The notes: generated from the sequence alone by a model not told the origin. 64,000 bases of DNA from an uncultured Eubacteriales bacterium (GCA_900546295.1 URCK01000002.1:21142-85141); one strand, 5' to 3'; numbered from the stretch's first letter, positions 1-8,205 are shown. Numbers and translations are program-made.

Positions 1-21
1 TATTGAACCTTGGAGGGTCGC

Positions 22-2208
22 ATGATTACTGTAAAGGACATCGCACGTTTAGCCAGCGTATCTCAGGGAACGGTTTCCAACGTTCTCAATAACCGCGGAA
101 ATGTCAGCGCGGAGAAAATTCAGCGCGTCACAGACGCCGCAAAGCAATTGGGCTATGTGGCAAACGCTCAGGCAAAGCTGCTGCGAAAGGACATTCCCCT
201 TTCCAACCATATTGCCGTCATCCTGCCAAACATCGATGAAAAGCGGTATACTTACTTTTTCAATGGCATCAAGCTCATACTGGAAGAGAAGGGGTATACA
301 CCGCTCCTTTTTGTGACAGATGAGTCCCCCTACCGGGAGGAACAAATCGCCACGCATGTTGCCGAAATGCGCGTATCCGGTATCGTAACAGTGACCTCCG
401 CGCTCTCTCACCAAAACATCTATCAAAGCGCACTTGACAGCGGGGCCAGAATCCTGTATGCCTTCCGCAATGTGCCGCATGCCGGAAGCTATATTGGATT
501 TGACTTTTATGAGATCGGTCGTGAAATCGGAAAATACGCCGATCAGAAGAACTATCGAAGGATCGCCGTGATCAGCGATCCAGAAAGCTGTCCGGAAAAC
601 AGGGATTTTGTTGCCGGCGTGCGAGAAGTGCTGCAAGCAACAGATCCATCGCGCTGCATTCAGGTGAAGACCGCAGATTGGCTGAATATATCCGTATCGC
701 CGTTCGACTTTTTCGATGGCTGTCAGGAAGCGCCGGACGCCATCATTCTTTCCAACTCCTCGTTTCTTCCCAAAGTAGAATTGGCATTTTCCGTCTTTGC
801 AGGAGATTGGTGTCCGCCGATCATCACCGTGTCCAGCGAAAGCAACTTGCAGGAGCAGACCCGGGTAACAACCTATTCTCTGGATTATCTTTACGCCGGG
901 ATTCAGGCCGCGCACAATCTTTTGGCAGATCTCAACAATTCTTTGCAGACAGACCGGACCATTTTGCAAGGCGGCGGTCTGCACCGGCTCGCAGCAGTGC
1001 CTCCCGTTCATTGCGAAAAAACCAAGTTGCGCATTTTGCTGTCCAGAAGCGAATCCAACACTGCACTCCAACGCATTGCGCCGAAATTTGAACGTCTCAC
1101 CGGAATATCGGTCGACTTCACAGAAATATCCCTCTCAGAAATATTCTCAGAGACACTTCTGGCTGCTAAAAACGGCAGTTTCGATTTGGTACGCAGCAAC
1201 ATGAGCTGCCTGCCGCTTCTCCCGGATGACATTTTCTACACCTTCGACAAGGCAGAGTTCCATGAAATCACCCAGCACATGATCCCTCGCATCACCAAAG
1301 ATTTTTCTTATATCAAGGGCAAGCCGCAGGCAATTCCGTTTGATATCGGTCTTGATATGATGGTCTATCGCAAGGATCTCTTTGAAGACCCGCTGCTCAA
1401 GCGCATGTACTACGAGCAAAGCGGAAAAATGCTTGAGGTTCCGTCAACATTCGAGCAATATGAGCAGGTCGTCCGCTTCTTCGACAGAGAGAGCAATCCA
1501 CACTCTCCCGTCCAGTGCGGGACCGGCATGAACTGGGACTCTCCGGTGGAGCTGAGTTCCTCCTTTTTCCTGCGATATATCAACTTTGTGAAGGACCATA
1601 AATTCAAGCGTGGCAAGACCAGAATTGAAGAGGACGCCGTCTTAAAGGCCCTTGAAAACATCTATGTCTGTGGGCAGCACGCGCTTCCCGTGCAAGGGAA
1701 GCAATGGGTCGGCGCAACGCTGGACAACTTCATTTCCGGACAGACGGCAGTCGAATTTGTCTTTTTAAACTATGCCTCCAATATCGCGCATCTGCAAAAA
1801 ATCATCTACGGCGGCAAAGTCGGCTGCGCCAATGTGCCGGGTGGGATATCATATATTACCGGCGGCTCATTTTCTATTTTCAACCGCTCGCCCAACATTT
1901 CCGCCGCAAGAGAATTCCTTCACTGGATATCGTCCTATCCGCAGACAGAACTATTCACTCTTTACGGTGGTCTATCCCCTTATGCAAAGGTTTATCAAAA
2001 AAGCGAGATTCTGATGCAGTATCCCTGGTACAGCTACCTACAGGATAAACTGGAAAGCGCCATCGGCCGTGAGATCTGGGATGTTTTCAATCAGAACAAA
2101 TGCACGCTTCTGCAAATGCCGCTATTGCAAGGGATCACGCAGGGACAGCAGCGGCCGGAGCAGGTTTTGCCGCAGATGATGGATATCCTTCAAGAGGCCT
2201 TGTTGTAA
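22..2208 (+). CDS. LacI-type regulator fused to a solute-binding-protein domain
   Basis: This 728-residue protein opens with a LacI-family helix-turn-helix (VKDIARLASVSQGTVSNVLN, about residues 2-21) followed by a sugar-binding-type effector domain (about 60-310). From about residue 340 to the end it resembles an extracellular solute-binding protein of ABC family 1 (RKDLF, GGSFSIF, NISAAREFLHW). It has no signal peptide, so the binding-protein half should be cytoplasmic. The ATG at 22 is preferred to a TTG at 10 because TGGAGGG at 11-17 is a good ribosome binding site for it. Inference: a DNA-binding regulator that senses a carbohydrate or similar ligand through a co-opted binding-protein domain. 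Its target is unknown; no transporter gene lies next to it in this window. Confidence 0.85.
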   Translation: MITVKDIARLASVSQGTVSNVLNNRGNVSAEKIQRVTDAAKQLGYVANAQAKLLRKDIPLSNHIAVILPNIDEKRYTYFFNGIKLILEEKGYTPLLFVTDESPYREEQIATHVAEMRVSGIVTVTSALSHQNIYQSALDSGARILYAFRNVPHAGSYIGFDFYEIGREIGKYADQKNYRRIAVISDPESCPENRDFVAGVREVLQATDPSRCIQVKTADWLNISVSPFDFFDGCQEAPDAIILSNSSFLPKVELAFSVFAGDWCPPIITVSSESNLQEQTRVTTYSLDYLYAGIQAAHNLLADLNNSLQTDRTILQGGGLHRLAAVPPVHCEKTKLRILLSRSESNTALQRIAPKFERLTGISVDFTEISLSEIFSETLLAAKNGSFDLVRSNMSCLPLLPDDIFYTFDKAEFHEITQHMIPRITKDFSYIKGKPQAIPFDIGLDMMVYRKDLFEDPLLKRMYYEQSGKMLEVPSTFEQYEQVVRFFDRESNPHSPVQCGTGMNWDSPVELSSSFFLRYINFVKDHKFKRGKTRIEEDAVLKALENIYVCGQHALPVQGKQWVGATLDNFISGQTAVEFVFLNYASNIAHLQKIIYGGKVGCANVPGGISYITGGSFSIFNRSPNISAAREFLHWISSYPQTELFTLYGGLSPYAKVYQKSEILMQYPWYSYLQDKLESAIGREIWDVFNQNKCTLLQMPLLQGITQGQQRPEQVLPQMMDILQEALL

Positions 2209-3033
2209 AAAGGCCGTCCTTCACGCTTGTCACCGCACCTGTCAGCCTTGTCTCGCATTTTGCCATAGCCCTTTGTATTTTATGTGCCAGTCATAGTATG
2301 CAGCAGGGCCATTGGGCTCGATTAGCTTTTCCGTCCGTCAAGTATACTCTCCCCCCCCCGCTTTTGTTCCCCTCATGCAGAAATGCCGCAGAGGATAACC
2401 TCTTAGCTCTCAGCCCTTTTAATGGAATCAAAGCGGAATTAGGAATCGGAAGAATTTGACCTGATTTCATAAATCTATAAAGAAGCATAAATGCCCGTAA
2501 ATCCTTACGGGAACAAGCTTTTTCAAATTTCAAGGGGTATAAAACTCCACGCTGTTTCATAAAGCTGCACGCCAAAATGGCACAGTCGTGGTACAGTAGA
2601 TTGAAGTGCCGAGAAAAGCCCCTATGCAAAGATAATTATACTATGACGGTAAAAAGCGAAAGCGGATGTCAGACAGAACGAATGAAAATATGCCGTGATA
2701 AGGGTTGAAAATCATGGATTTTCTTTGCTGTAAGCAATGTGGGAAAACTTCCCCCTGTGATAATACTCCTTGAATGGATTTGGCGTTAGAGCGCAAATAA
2801 GTGTTGATTTTGGCGCTGTTTTGAAGCCGCCGGAGCACAACGGATAAGCGCTTTTGCGTCGCCTGTTTAGGCGCCGTCAGCCGATCGTTCACAATCATGT
2901 GATTTGGAACTCTACCGCGCTCAGCCAGACCCACAGTCCAAGTTACCTGAAAAGCCCAATCAACCAGCGCGGGAAAGCAAGACCACAGTTGTCGCACGGA
3001 AAGGGAAAACGGAAAAGGAAATAGAACTGAAAA
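2209..3033. other. Gene-poor stretch, no supported gene
   Basis: About 825 bp in which I can support no gene. It contains a run of nine C at 2351-2359 and a small hairpin (CCCGTAA/TTACGGG near 2489-2508). Open frames on the minus strand (2291-2629 and 2641-2997) have no recognisable family, no good ribosome binding site and odd composition. It could be decayed mobile DNA. Confidence 0.4.
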
Positions 3034-3069
3034 CGCATCCGTCTGGCTTTACAAAGCTGGACGGATGCG
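3034..3069 (-). terminator. Intrinsic terminator of the Veg-like gene
   Basis: A long stem (GCATCCGTC with GACGGATGC, extended inward with one imperfect step) lies just after the stop of the minus-strand gene at 3079. It is followed on that strand by TTTTCAGTT. Confidence 0.7.
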
Positions 3070-3078
3070 CTTAGCAAT

Positions 3079-3330
3079 TCATAAATTCAAAAGCTCAATA
3101 TCGTGCGTCAGCACATCCGCATATTGCAGCGCATGGCGCTTCGGCTGCCCGGACGAATCTTCCTCCACCTGAAAGATGTGCCGGTAGACGCCCGTGATCC
3201 TCACCGGAACATCGTTCAAATGCAGCCTTGGCTGCCGGAGAGACACATTGATGCGGATATTGGGGTCGCTCCGGTAACGCTCTGAAATGCGCCGCCGGAT
3301 CTGTTGAAGCTCATAAATATCATTCATCAT
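3079..3330 (-). CDS. Veg-like small protein
   Basis: A small protein of about 83 residues. The C-terminal half follows the pattern of the Firmicute Veg family: a basic beta segment (INVSLRQPRLHL), then GVYRHIFQV, then YADVLTHDIEL, which matches the family ending Y-D-L-VEL. Veg is linked to biofilm matrix expression and spore germination in Bacillus; the role here is inferred. The start is uncertain. I chose the ATG at 3330; a GTG at 3348 would add six residues but sits directly against the upstream hairpin with no ribosome binding site. Confidence 0.6.
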   Translation of the reverse strand: MMNDIYELQQIRRRISERYRSDPNIRINVSLRQPRLHLNDVPVRITGVYRHIFQVEEDSSGQPKRHALQYADVLTHDIELLNL

Positions 3331-3348
3331 ATCCACGCTTTCTATCAC

Positions 3349-3378
3349 AAACCCGCCTGACTTCCATCAGGCGGGTTT
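3349..3378. terminator. Perfect 12-bp hairpin between two small genes
   Basis: AAACCCGCCTGA pairs with TCAGGCGGGTTT around a 6-nt loop. It lies between the 82-residue gene and the Veg-like gene on the minus strand. The U-tract is only three bases, so it may be a weak terminator or an RNA-stability element. Confidence 0.6.
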
Positions 3379-3382
3379 GGCG

Positions 3383-3631
3383 TTAGTTGAAGTATTCGCT
3401 TACATCAGCTTTGTCGTTATACTGCTTGCGGACGCGGACCAGCACAGAGCCGCCGGCCTGCTCGGTTTCCTCGGTAATCTGATACCGGGTACGGCTTCTG
3501 TCCATCATCGCCTTATAGCGGCTCACTTCGTCGTGGTTGACCTTGAGCTGCTGCTCATGGGTCAAGCCGCAATCGTCCTTTTGTGCAAATACCAGTGTTT
3601 GCAGGATGCAGGCTGCTTTTACACGCTTCAT
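3383..3631 (-). CDS. Conserved-looking hypothetical protein, 82 aa
   Basis: I do not recognise a characterised family. The protein is hydrophilic after a short hydrophobic start (MKRVKAACILQTLVFAQ), has a central helical segment rich in charged residues, and a C-terminal beta-like stretch (GGSVLVRVRKQYN). The start is supported by GGGAGGTG 8 nt upstream of the ATG at 3631, and a consensus-like promoter lies at 3777-3805. It is probably a real expressed gene; the function is unknown. Confidence 0.6.
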   Translation of the reverse strand: MKRVKAACILQTLVFAQKDDCGLTHEQQLKVNHDEVSRYKAMMDRSRTRYQITEETEQAGGSVLVRVRKQYNDKADVSEYFN

Positions 3632-3776
3632 TCATTTCACCTCCCCCAGCTCCGCCCGGTCAGAACGGATGCCATTTTTCAGAGAGATGATCAGTGAACA
3701 AACAGCCTGTGTGCACCAGTCTGCCGCCAACGCCCACTGCACCGGATGCACTCCCGTGATACCTTTGTATGGCTTT

Positions 3777-3805
3777 ATTTTATCAAATTTGAAACTTGAT
3801 TTCAA
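3777..3805 (-). promoter_or_regulatory. Sigma-A promoter for the 82-aa gene
   Basis: TTGAAA (3805-3800), a 17-nt spacer and TAAAAT (3782-3777), read on the minus strand. The spacer and flank hold an imperfect inverted repeat of TTTGAAA-like arms. Confidence 0.6.
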
Positions 3806-3829
3806 ACGAATTTTTGAGAAAATATCATC

Positions 3830-4408
3830 TCAATACAGCTCCGCGATGATGTCCACGCACTTGTCGATGCCGATGGCACCGCTGTCCAGCGTCAGGTGGT
3901 AGTTCTGGGCATGACCCCACTTCATGTTGGTGTAGAAGCGATGATACGCGGCGCGGCGCTTGTCCTTATTCCGCAGGCGCTCCTCCGGGGACTGCTCCCG
4001 CTCGCCGTAGACCTCCACGATGCGGTGGGCGCGGAACGCCATGTCCGCATGGATAAAGACCTTCAGGCAGTCCGCCGTGTCCTGCAAAATGTAGTCCGCG
4101 CAACGGCCAACGATGACGCAGGGGCCTTTGGCGGCAAGGTCCGTGATGACCTTGTACTGATGCTCCCAGAGAATGTCCTCGTTGGTGGGGCCGAACATCC
4201 GGTTGGAAAAGGCCGAGGACAGGAAGCTGCCGGGAGCGTACTCTCCCGCCTCCTTCACATAGTCCGGCGCGAAACCGGTCTCCTTCGCCATCTTCTCAAT
4301 GATCTCCGCATCATAGCAGGGGATGTCCAGCTTTTCCGCTACCTTTTTGCCGATGGTGCGTCCGCCGCTGCCAAACTCGCGGCTGATGGTAATGACTCTG
4401 TTTTTCAT
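3830..4408 (-). CDS. Cytidylate kinase-like family protein
   Basis: A 192-residue P-loop-type protein of the cytidylate-kinase-like family (PF13189 type). The N-terminus VITISREFGSGGRTIGK carries the glycine-rich nucleotide-binding loop. The central VIVGRCADYIL and the R-rich segment DKRRAAYHRFYT fit the lid and substrate region of this family. Members are common in gut Clostridia, often beside membrane transporters, and their true substrate is not established. The ATG overlaps the MATE stop codon (ATGA-type overlap), so the two genes are translationally coupled in one operon. Confidence 0.85.
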   Translation of the reverse strand: MKNRVITISREFGSGGRTIGKKVAEKLDIPCYDAEIIEKMAKETGFAPDYVKEAGEYAPGSFLSSAFSNRMFGPTNEDILWEHQYKVITDLAAKGPCVIVGRCADYILQDTADCLKVFIHADMAFRAHRIVEVYGEREQSPEERLRNKDKRRAAYHRFYTNMKWGHAQNYHLTLDSGAIGIDKCVDIIAELY

Positions 4409-5811
4409 GCGGTTTGCACTCCTTCCGTATTCAATTCCCGATAGGTTTTCACAATGATGATCGCCGAGATGATAAAAGTCAGAATATCCGACACCGGCAT
4501 GGAATACAGCACACCGTCCAAGCCGAAGAACACCGGCAGCAGCAGGGCAAAGCCCACGCCGAACACCACCTCACGGAACATGGACAGCAGCGTGGACGAG
4601 AGCGCCTTGCCGACTGCCTGCAGGAAGATAAAGCACGCCTTGTTGACACAGGCGAGGATCATCATGCAGAGATAGGTGCGGAAGGCTTTAATGGCAAAAT
4701 CGGTGTAGTAGCTGCTCTCGTTGTCCGCACCGAAAATGGCGATAAGCTGACGGGGAAAGCCCTCCGCCAGAATCAGTGCCACCGCGCCCACCAGCGCTTC
4801 GGCAATCAGCAGCTTGGTGAACAGCTCCCGCACACGGAGCTTCTTCTCCGCACCCATGTTGTAGCCCACGATGGGGATGCAGCCTGCCGCCATGCCCACC
4901 ACGATGGAAATGACGATCTGGAAGAACTTCATCACGATGCCCACCACCGCCATGGGGATCTGCGCGTACTGCTCCTGAGAGAACACAGCGTCCAGCGCGC
5001 CGTATTTGCGGAGCATATTGTTGATGGCCGCCATCGCCGCCACGAGGCTGATCTGGGAGAGAAAGCTGGTGATTCCCAGCGTCAGCATCCGTCCGCAGAT
5101 ACTTCCCCGCAGGGCATAATCGCCGGATGCAGGCTTGATGATCTTCATATGCAGCAGATACCACACGGCAAGTGCTGCCGTTGCCACCTGACCGATGACC
5201 GTGGCAACGGCTGCGCCCATCATGCCCCATTGGAAGATAAAGATGAAGATGGGGTCCAGAATGATGTTGATGACCGCGCCCACCAGCGTGGAGATCATGG
5301 CAAACTTAGGATTTCCGTCCGCACGAATGATAGGGTTCATAGCCTGACCAAACATATAGAACGGGATGCCCAAGGTGATATTGAAGAAGTATTCCTGCGA
5401 GTGGTGGAAGGTCTCCTCATTCACCGTGCCGCCAAACATGGCGATGATGCTGTTGGCGAAAATGAGGTATACCGCCGTCAAAGCAAGACTGCTGACGACA
5501 GATAACACCACCGCGTTGCCCACGCTGCGCTTGGCCTTGTCCACCTCGTTTCTGCCCAGCGCCATGCTGACGAAGGCACAGCAGCCGTCGCCCACCATGA
5601 CGGCGATGGCCAATGCTACGACGGTCAGCGGGAACACCACCGTATTGGCGGCGTTGCCGTAAGAGCCGAGGTAGCTGGCGTTGGCGATGAAGATCTGGTC
5701 AACGATGTTATAGAGCGCACCTACCAACAGCGAGATGATGCAGGGGACGGCGTACTGCCGCATGAGCTTACCGATACGCTCCGTCCCCAAAAACTGATTT
5801 CCGGTTTCCAT
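4405..5811 (-). CDS. MATE family multidrug exporter
   Basis: A 468-residue membrane protein with about 12 predicted helices in two MATE domains. Typical features include IGKLMRQYAVPCIISLLVGALYN-type N-terminal helix 1, NPIIRADGNPKFAM before helix 6, and GCIPIVGYNMGA in the second half. It should export cationic drugs or metabolites using a sodium or proton gradient. The start at 5811 (METGNQF) has AAAGGTG upstream; an in-frame extension to 5859 would run into the terminator. The gene is preceded by its own promoter and a leader with two intrinsic terminators and a short ORF, suggesting induction by a translation-affecting signal. The cytidylate-kinase-like gene follows with a 4-nt overlap. 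Confidence 0.93.
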   Translation of the reverse strand: METGNQFLGTERIGKLMRQYAVPCIISLLVGALYNIVDQIFIANASYLGSYGNAANTVVFPLTVVALAIAVMVGDGCCAFVSMALGRNEVDKAKRSVGNAVVLSVVSSLALTAVYLIFANSIIAMFGGTVNEETFHHSQEYFFNITLGIPFYMFGQAMNPIIRADGNPKFAMISTLVGAVINIILDPIFIFIFQWGMMGAAVATVIGQVATAALAVWYLLHMKIIKPASGDYALRGSICGRMLTLGITSFLSQISLVAAMAAINNMLRKYGALDAVFSQEQYAQIPMAVVGIVMKFFQIVISIVVGMAAGCIPIVGYNMGAEKKLRVRELFTKLLIAEALVGAVALILAEGFPRQLIAIFGADNESSYYTDFAIKAFRTYLCMMILACVNKACFIFLQAVGKALSSTLLSMFREVVFGVGFALLLPVFFGLDGVLYSMPVSDILTFIISAIIIVKTYRELNTEGVQTA

Positions 5812-5829
5812 ATAATTCACCTTTCTTTC

Positions 5830-5877
5830 AAAAAATAAAAAATGCGTAAGTCCCAACATATCCGGACTTACGCATTT
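5830..5877 (-). terminator. Leader terminator 2 of the MATE operon
   Basis: A perfect 14-bp stem (AAATGCGTAAGTCC with GGACTTACGCATTT) with a 10-nt loop, followed on the minus strand by TTTATTTTTT. It ends about 20 nt before the MATE start codon, and its first arm overlaps the last codons of the leader ORF. Confidence 0.85.
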
Positions 5878-5912
5878 CTGCTACACGATTTGCCTATGAA
5901 GTTTTTGTCCAT
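5868..5912 (-). CDS. Candidate 14-aa leader peptide of the MATE operon
   Basis: A short ORF, MDKNFIGKSCSRNA, lies in the leader between the two terminators. Its last codons and TAA stop lie inside the 5' arm of terminator 2. A ribosome paused at the end of this ORF would mask that arm and allow readthrough into the exporter gene. The upstream GGTGAG is a weak ribosome binding site about 11 nt away. Translation is inferred, not shown. Confidence 0.5.
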   Translation of the reverse strand: MDKNFIGKSCSRNA

Positions 5913-5937
5913 TCTGCCGTTTCTCACCCGATTCCGC

Positions 5938-5991
5938 AAAAAAGGCGCGTGGCTGTTTCTCCAACTGGATTTACGCAGAAACGCCACACGC
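5938..5991 (-). terminator. Leader terminator 1 of the MATE operon
   Basis: GCGTGTGGC pairs with GCCACGCGC, extended by GTTTCT/AGAAAC, and is followed by CTTTTTT on the minus strand. Its loop (5967-5977) carries TGCGTAAATCC, a near copy of the first arm of terminator 2, so it could compete for the second arm of that terminator. Confidence 0.75.
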
Positions 5992-6000
5992 TGTATGCCT

Positions 6001-6029
6001 ATTATAACTGATTCGGATGGAGATTTCAA
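6001..6029 (-). promoter_or_regulatory. Sigma-A promoter of the MATE operon
   Basis: TTGAAA (6029-6024), a 17-nt spacer and a perfect TATAAT (6006-6001) on the minus strand. It would give a leader of about 180 nt before the MATE ATG. Confidence 0.85.
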
Positions 6030-6340
6030 ATATTTTTTGAATGGTTTTCGTCTCGCTCGATCATACTTTGGGCAATCACCATGCTGCCGGATAACATAAA
6101 AATCGACACCTGGTTCGTGGAAGGTGCACGCCCCTCCGCATTTTAGGAACAGCGGTCAATTTAGCCCCTACAATCATAATGCTGGTACTGCCGATCAGCG
6201 GCATGTTCCTAAGCAGGCGTTCTCGACTCATACTGTTGACAACAACGTGATAAAGGGCTTGGGATACTCCCAAAATTGCCGTGTGTCCGGACAGCGGCTG
6301 TGCTTGCTATTCTCTCAAATCTCAATATCCGCAGGTCATG
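6030..6340. other. Spacer between chromosome and mobile element, no supported gene
   Basis: About 310 bp with short frames on both strands that lack a recognisable family. The left end of the mobile element probably lies here or slightly to the right, but I found no clear attachment-site copy. Confidence 0.35.
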
Positions 6341-6375
6341 ATGTCCCCGCTTTTTCGAAAGCGGGGACATTTTTT
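6341..6375 (+). terminator. Strong intrinsic terminator
   Basis: ATGTCCCCGCTTT pairs perfectly with AAAGCGGGGACAT around a TTCG tetraloop and is followed by a T-run. No intact plus-strand gene precedes it, so it is probably a remnant of lost upstream genes. Confidence 0.8.
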
Positions 6376-6403
6376 CTTCTCCGATACTTAAAAAACGGCA
6401 GAG

Positions 6404-6886
6404 AAATGTCCGTTGTATAGTAGAGGGCTTTTTGAAAATATCGCGCAGCTTTTTTCGGACAAAAGGCAAAAACATGTCCGTGTGTTATATGGAAGGAAAA
6501 TTTTTCGCGCTACCCCCTAATTTGCAAAAATTATGTACGTTGTAAAGTGAGAGGGAACCACCCGCGAGGCAGAACCGTGACAGACCGCATCATTTTGTCC
6601 GTTGGAAAGTAGAAAGGGCAATTTGGAGCAGCGCACAGAGATTGTTTCGCCGTCTCCGAAACTTTTTCAAGAAATCTGGGACAAAACCGGCCTCTGATTC
6701 ACTTAGCTAAGTAGAGAGGGAATCAGGGACAAGAGAAGTTTTTTGAAAAAGGGTGTCAAGTTTTCAGAGGAAAATGTCCGTTGTAAAGTGAAGGGCAACC
6801 AAGCGGCAATTCCCTCGTTCTCAAAATTTTATTTTCGCCACTACCAAGTTTTATACACAAAAATGTCCGTTGTATTGTGAAAGGAG
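6404..6886 (+). repeat. Six degenerate direct repeats upstream of mobC
   Basis: Six imperfect copies of TGTCCGTTGTANAGTGAAAGG begin near 6404, 6472, 6531, 6592, 6771 and 6861, with a partial copy near 6700. Each unit has an extended -10-like core (TTGTATAGTG) and a purine-rich AAAGGG. The last copy ends in AAAGGAG and supplies the ribosome binding site for mobC. The copies are spaced at roughly 60, 90 and 180 bp. They may be relaxosome or regulator binding sites, or remnants of duplicated gene leaders. Confidence 0.7.
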
Positions 6887-6895
6887 TGTTTCAAT

Positions 6896-7201
6896 ATGCC
6901 AGACCGCACACGACCCATCCGCAAGGAAATCTGCCTGAACGAGCAGGAACTGAATCTCATCCAACACAAAATGCGCCAGTTGGGGACGCACAATTTCGGG
7001 GCGTATGCCCGCAAGATGTTGATTGACGGCTACATCATCAAGGTCGATTACACCGAGCAAAAGAAGCTGGCCGCTGCCGTCAGCCACGCTGCTTCAAACA
7101 TCAACCAGATTTGTCGCCGCATCAACAGCACTGGGCGTTGCTATGAGGACGACGTTGCCGAGTGGGAGCTGCTGAAAGTGCGGCAGAGGGATGAGCTTTG
7201 A
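6896..7201 (+). CDS. mobC: MobC-like plasmid mobilization relaxosome protein
   Basis: A 101-residue protein of the bacterial mobilization protein family. The N-terminal segment has a ribbon-helix-helix-like DNA-binding pattern (RKEICLNEQELNLIQHKM). The C-terminal half shows the MobC signature HAASNINQICRRINSTG followed by a hydrophobic and basic helix. In intact elements it helps the relaxase nick oriT. The ATG at 6896 has AAAGGAG upstream, within the last copy of the direct repeat. No relaxase gene follows, so the protein may be orphaned or act with a relaxase in trans. Confidence 0.8.
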   Translation: MPDRTRPIRKEICLNEQELNLIQHKMRQLGTHNFGAYARKMLIDGYIIKVDYTEQKKLAAAVSHAASNINQICRRINSTGRCYEDDVAEWELLKVRQRDEL

Positions 7202-7430
7202 CCACAACGGGATTTTCCATGTGTGGGTTTTCCGTCACCGGTTTTCCGGACGGTGGACAAGCTGACGCTCCGGAGTGTACCGCAGCCGGATTTCAGGACG
7301 ACGGTTTTCGTGCCCTCCATCGGGGCTGAAATTCATCCTCTAACTAATAAGAAATAAATCAAGATACAAGAGAATCAATCTATCAATCAACACAAAAATG
7401 GATGGATTGATGGATGGGATAGGAGGTCAG
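7202..7430 (+). other. Region upstream of repA, possible origin
   Basis: This 229-bp gap has a hairpin (TCCGTC/GACGGT near 7228-7257) and then a sharp shift to AT-rich sequence with short repeated TCAATC units (about 7370-7392) just before repA. Such AT-rich repeats before a RepA gene are a plausible replication origin, but this is inference. A relaxase gene would be expected here and is absent. Confidence 0.3.
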
Positions 7431-7817
7431 ATGAAAACTTTTTGCAAGCTCACAGCGCAGAGCCCAGCGGCGTCCTATGTGCCGCTTCCGAGGTTTCTTC
7501 TCCAAGACGAAGCCCTGCGGGGCATCAGCAACGACGCGAAGGTACTCTATGCGCTGCTGCTGGACAGAGCCAGCATTTCCCGGCGGAACGGCTACGTCGA
7601 GCCGGACGGCACCATCCGGCTGTACTTTACCTTGGAACAGGCACAGACGAAGCTCCACCGCAGCCGTCAGAGCGCCACGCGGATCTTCCGGGAGCTGGAG
7701 TATAGCAGCCTCATTATCCGCCGCAAGCAGGGTCTGGGCAAGCCCGCCCTCATCACGCTGAACTACCCAGCGGACGCAAAGCTCATCGCAAAGGAGGCCG
7801 AAGATGTACAAGCTTGA
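7431..7817 (+). CDS. repA: Replication initiator RepA N-terminal domain protein
   Basis: A 128-residue protein matching the N-terminal winged-helix domain of Firmicute plasmid RepA initiators. Diagnostic stretches are YVPLPRFLL, ISNDAKVLYALLLDR, DGTIRLYFTLEQAQ, and RQSATRIFRELE. Full-length RepA proteins are usually longer, so this is either a short form common in integrative elements or a truncated copy. The ATG at 7431 has AGGAGG 4 nt upstream; an earlier ATG at 7398 lacks one. It overlaps the next gene by 14 bp, so the pair is co-translated. Confidence 0.8.
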   Translation: MKTFCKLTAQSPAASYVPLPRFLLQDEALRGISNDAKVLYALLLDRASISRRNGYVEPDGTIRLYFTLEQAQTKLHRSRQSATRIFRELEYSSLIIRRKQGLGKPALITLNYPADAKLIAKEAEDVQA

Positions 7818-8205
7818 CCCCATCGAGCATCTGCCGGACGGCTCGCTCTTCCGCCTGACGCCGGGGCAGCTCCGCAGCGTGCGCGGCCTTACAAAGCGCT
7901 GCTGCAACTTTTCAGGCGGCGAGTGCCTGCTGCTGGACGGCGTTTGCCCGCAGTACATCTCCCGCAGCCTGATCTGCCGGTGGTTTCGCCGCGCCGTGCT
8001 GCCGCGACAGCCAAAGCTGGAGCAGGCCATTCTCAGCCCGAAAAAACTCCGCCGCTGCGAAGTCTGCGGCACGGGCATCCTCGCCCGCTCCGGCAGGACA
8101 AAATACTGTCCCGCCTGCGCCGGGAAGGTTCACCGCCAGCAGAAGGCGAAATCCGCCCGCAAACGGCGGTCAGGCGTAGACAATTTGGGGGCGAAAAGCC
8201 CTTGA
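7804..8205 (+). CDS. Cysteine-rich VLP-domain protein
   Basis: A 133-residue protein of the Cys-rich VLP type (PF14194-like) found in Firmicute integrative elements. The signature is TKRCCNFSGGECLLLDGVCPQ followed by SLICRWFRRAVLP, then a treble-clef-like pair CEVCG and CPACA (about residues 80-101). It probably binds zinc; its role in the element is not established. It starts inside repA with AAAGGAGG upstream. The C-terminus is basic. Confidence 0.8.
   Translation: MYKLDPIEHLPDGSLFRLTPGQLRSVRGLTKRCCNFSGGECLLLDGVCPQYISRSLICRWFRRAVLPRQPKLEQAILSPKKLRRCEVCGTGILARSGRTKYCPACAGKVHRQQKAKSARKRRSGVDNLGAKSP

Noticed and set aside
2351..2359. Run of nine C as a possible phase-variation tract
   Set aside because: It is not inside or just upstream of a supported gene, so no switching target can be named.
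2291..2997. Two minus-strand frames in the gene-poor stretch (112 and 118 aa)
   Set aside because: No ribosome binding site, no family resemblance and unlikely composition; kept only as part of an unannotated stretch.
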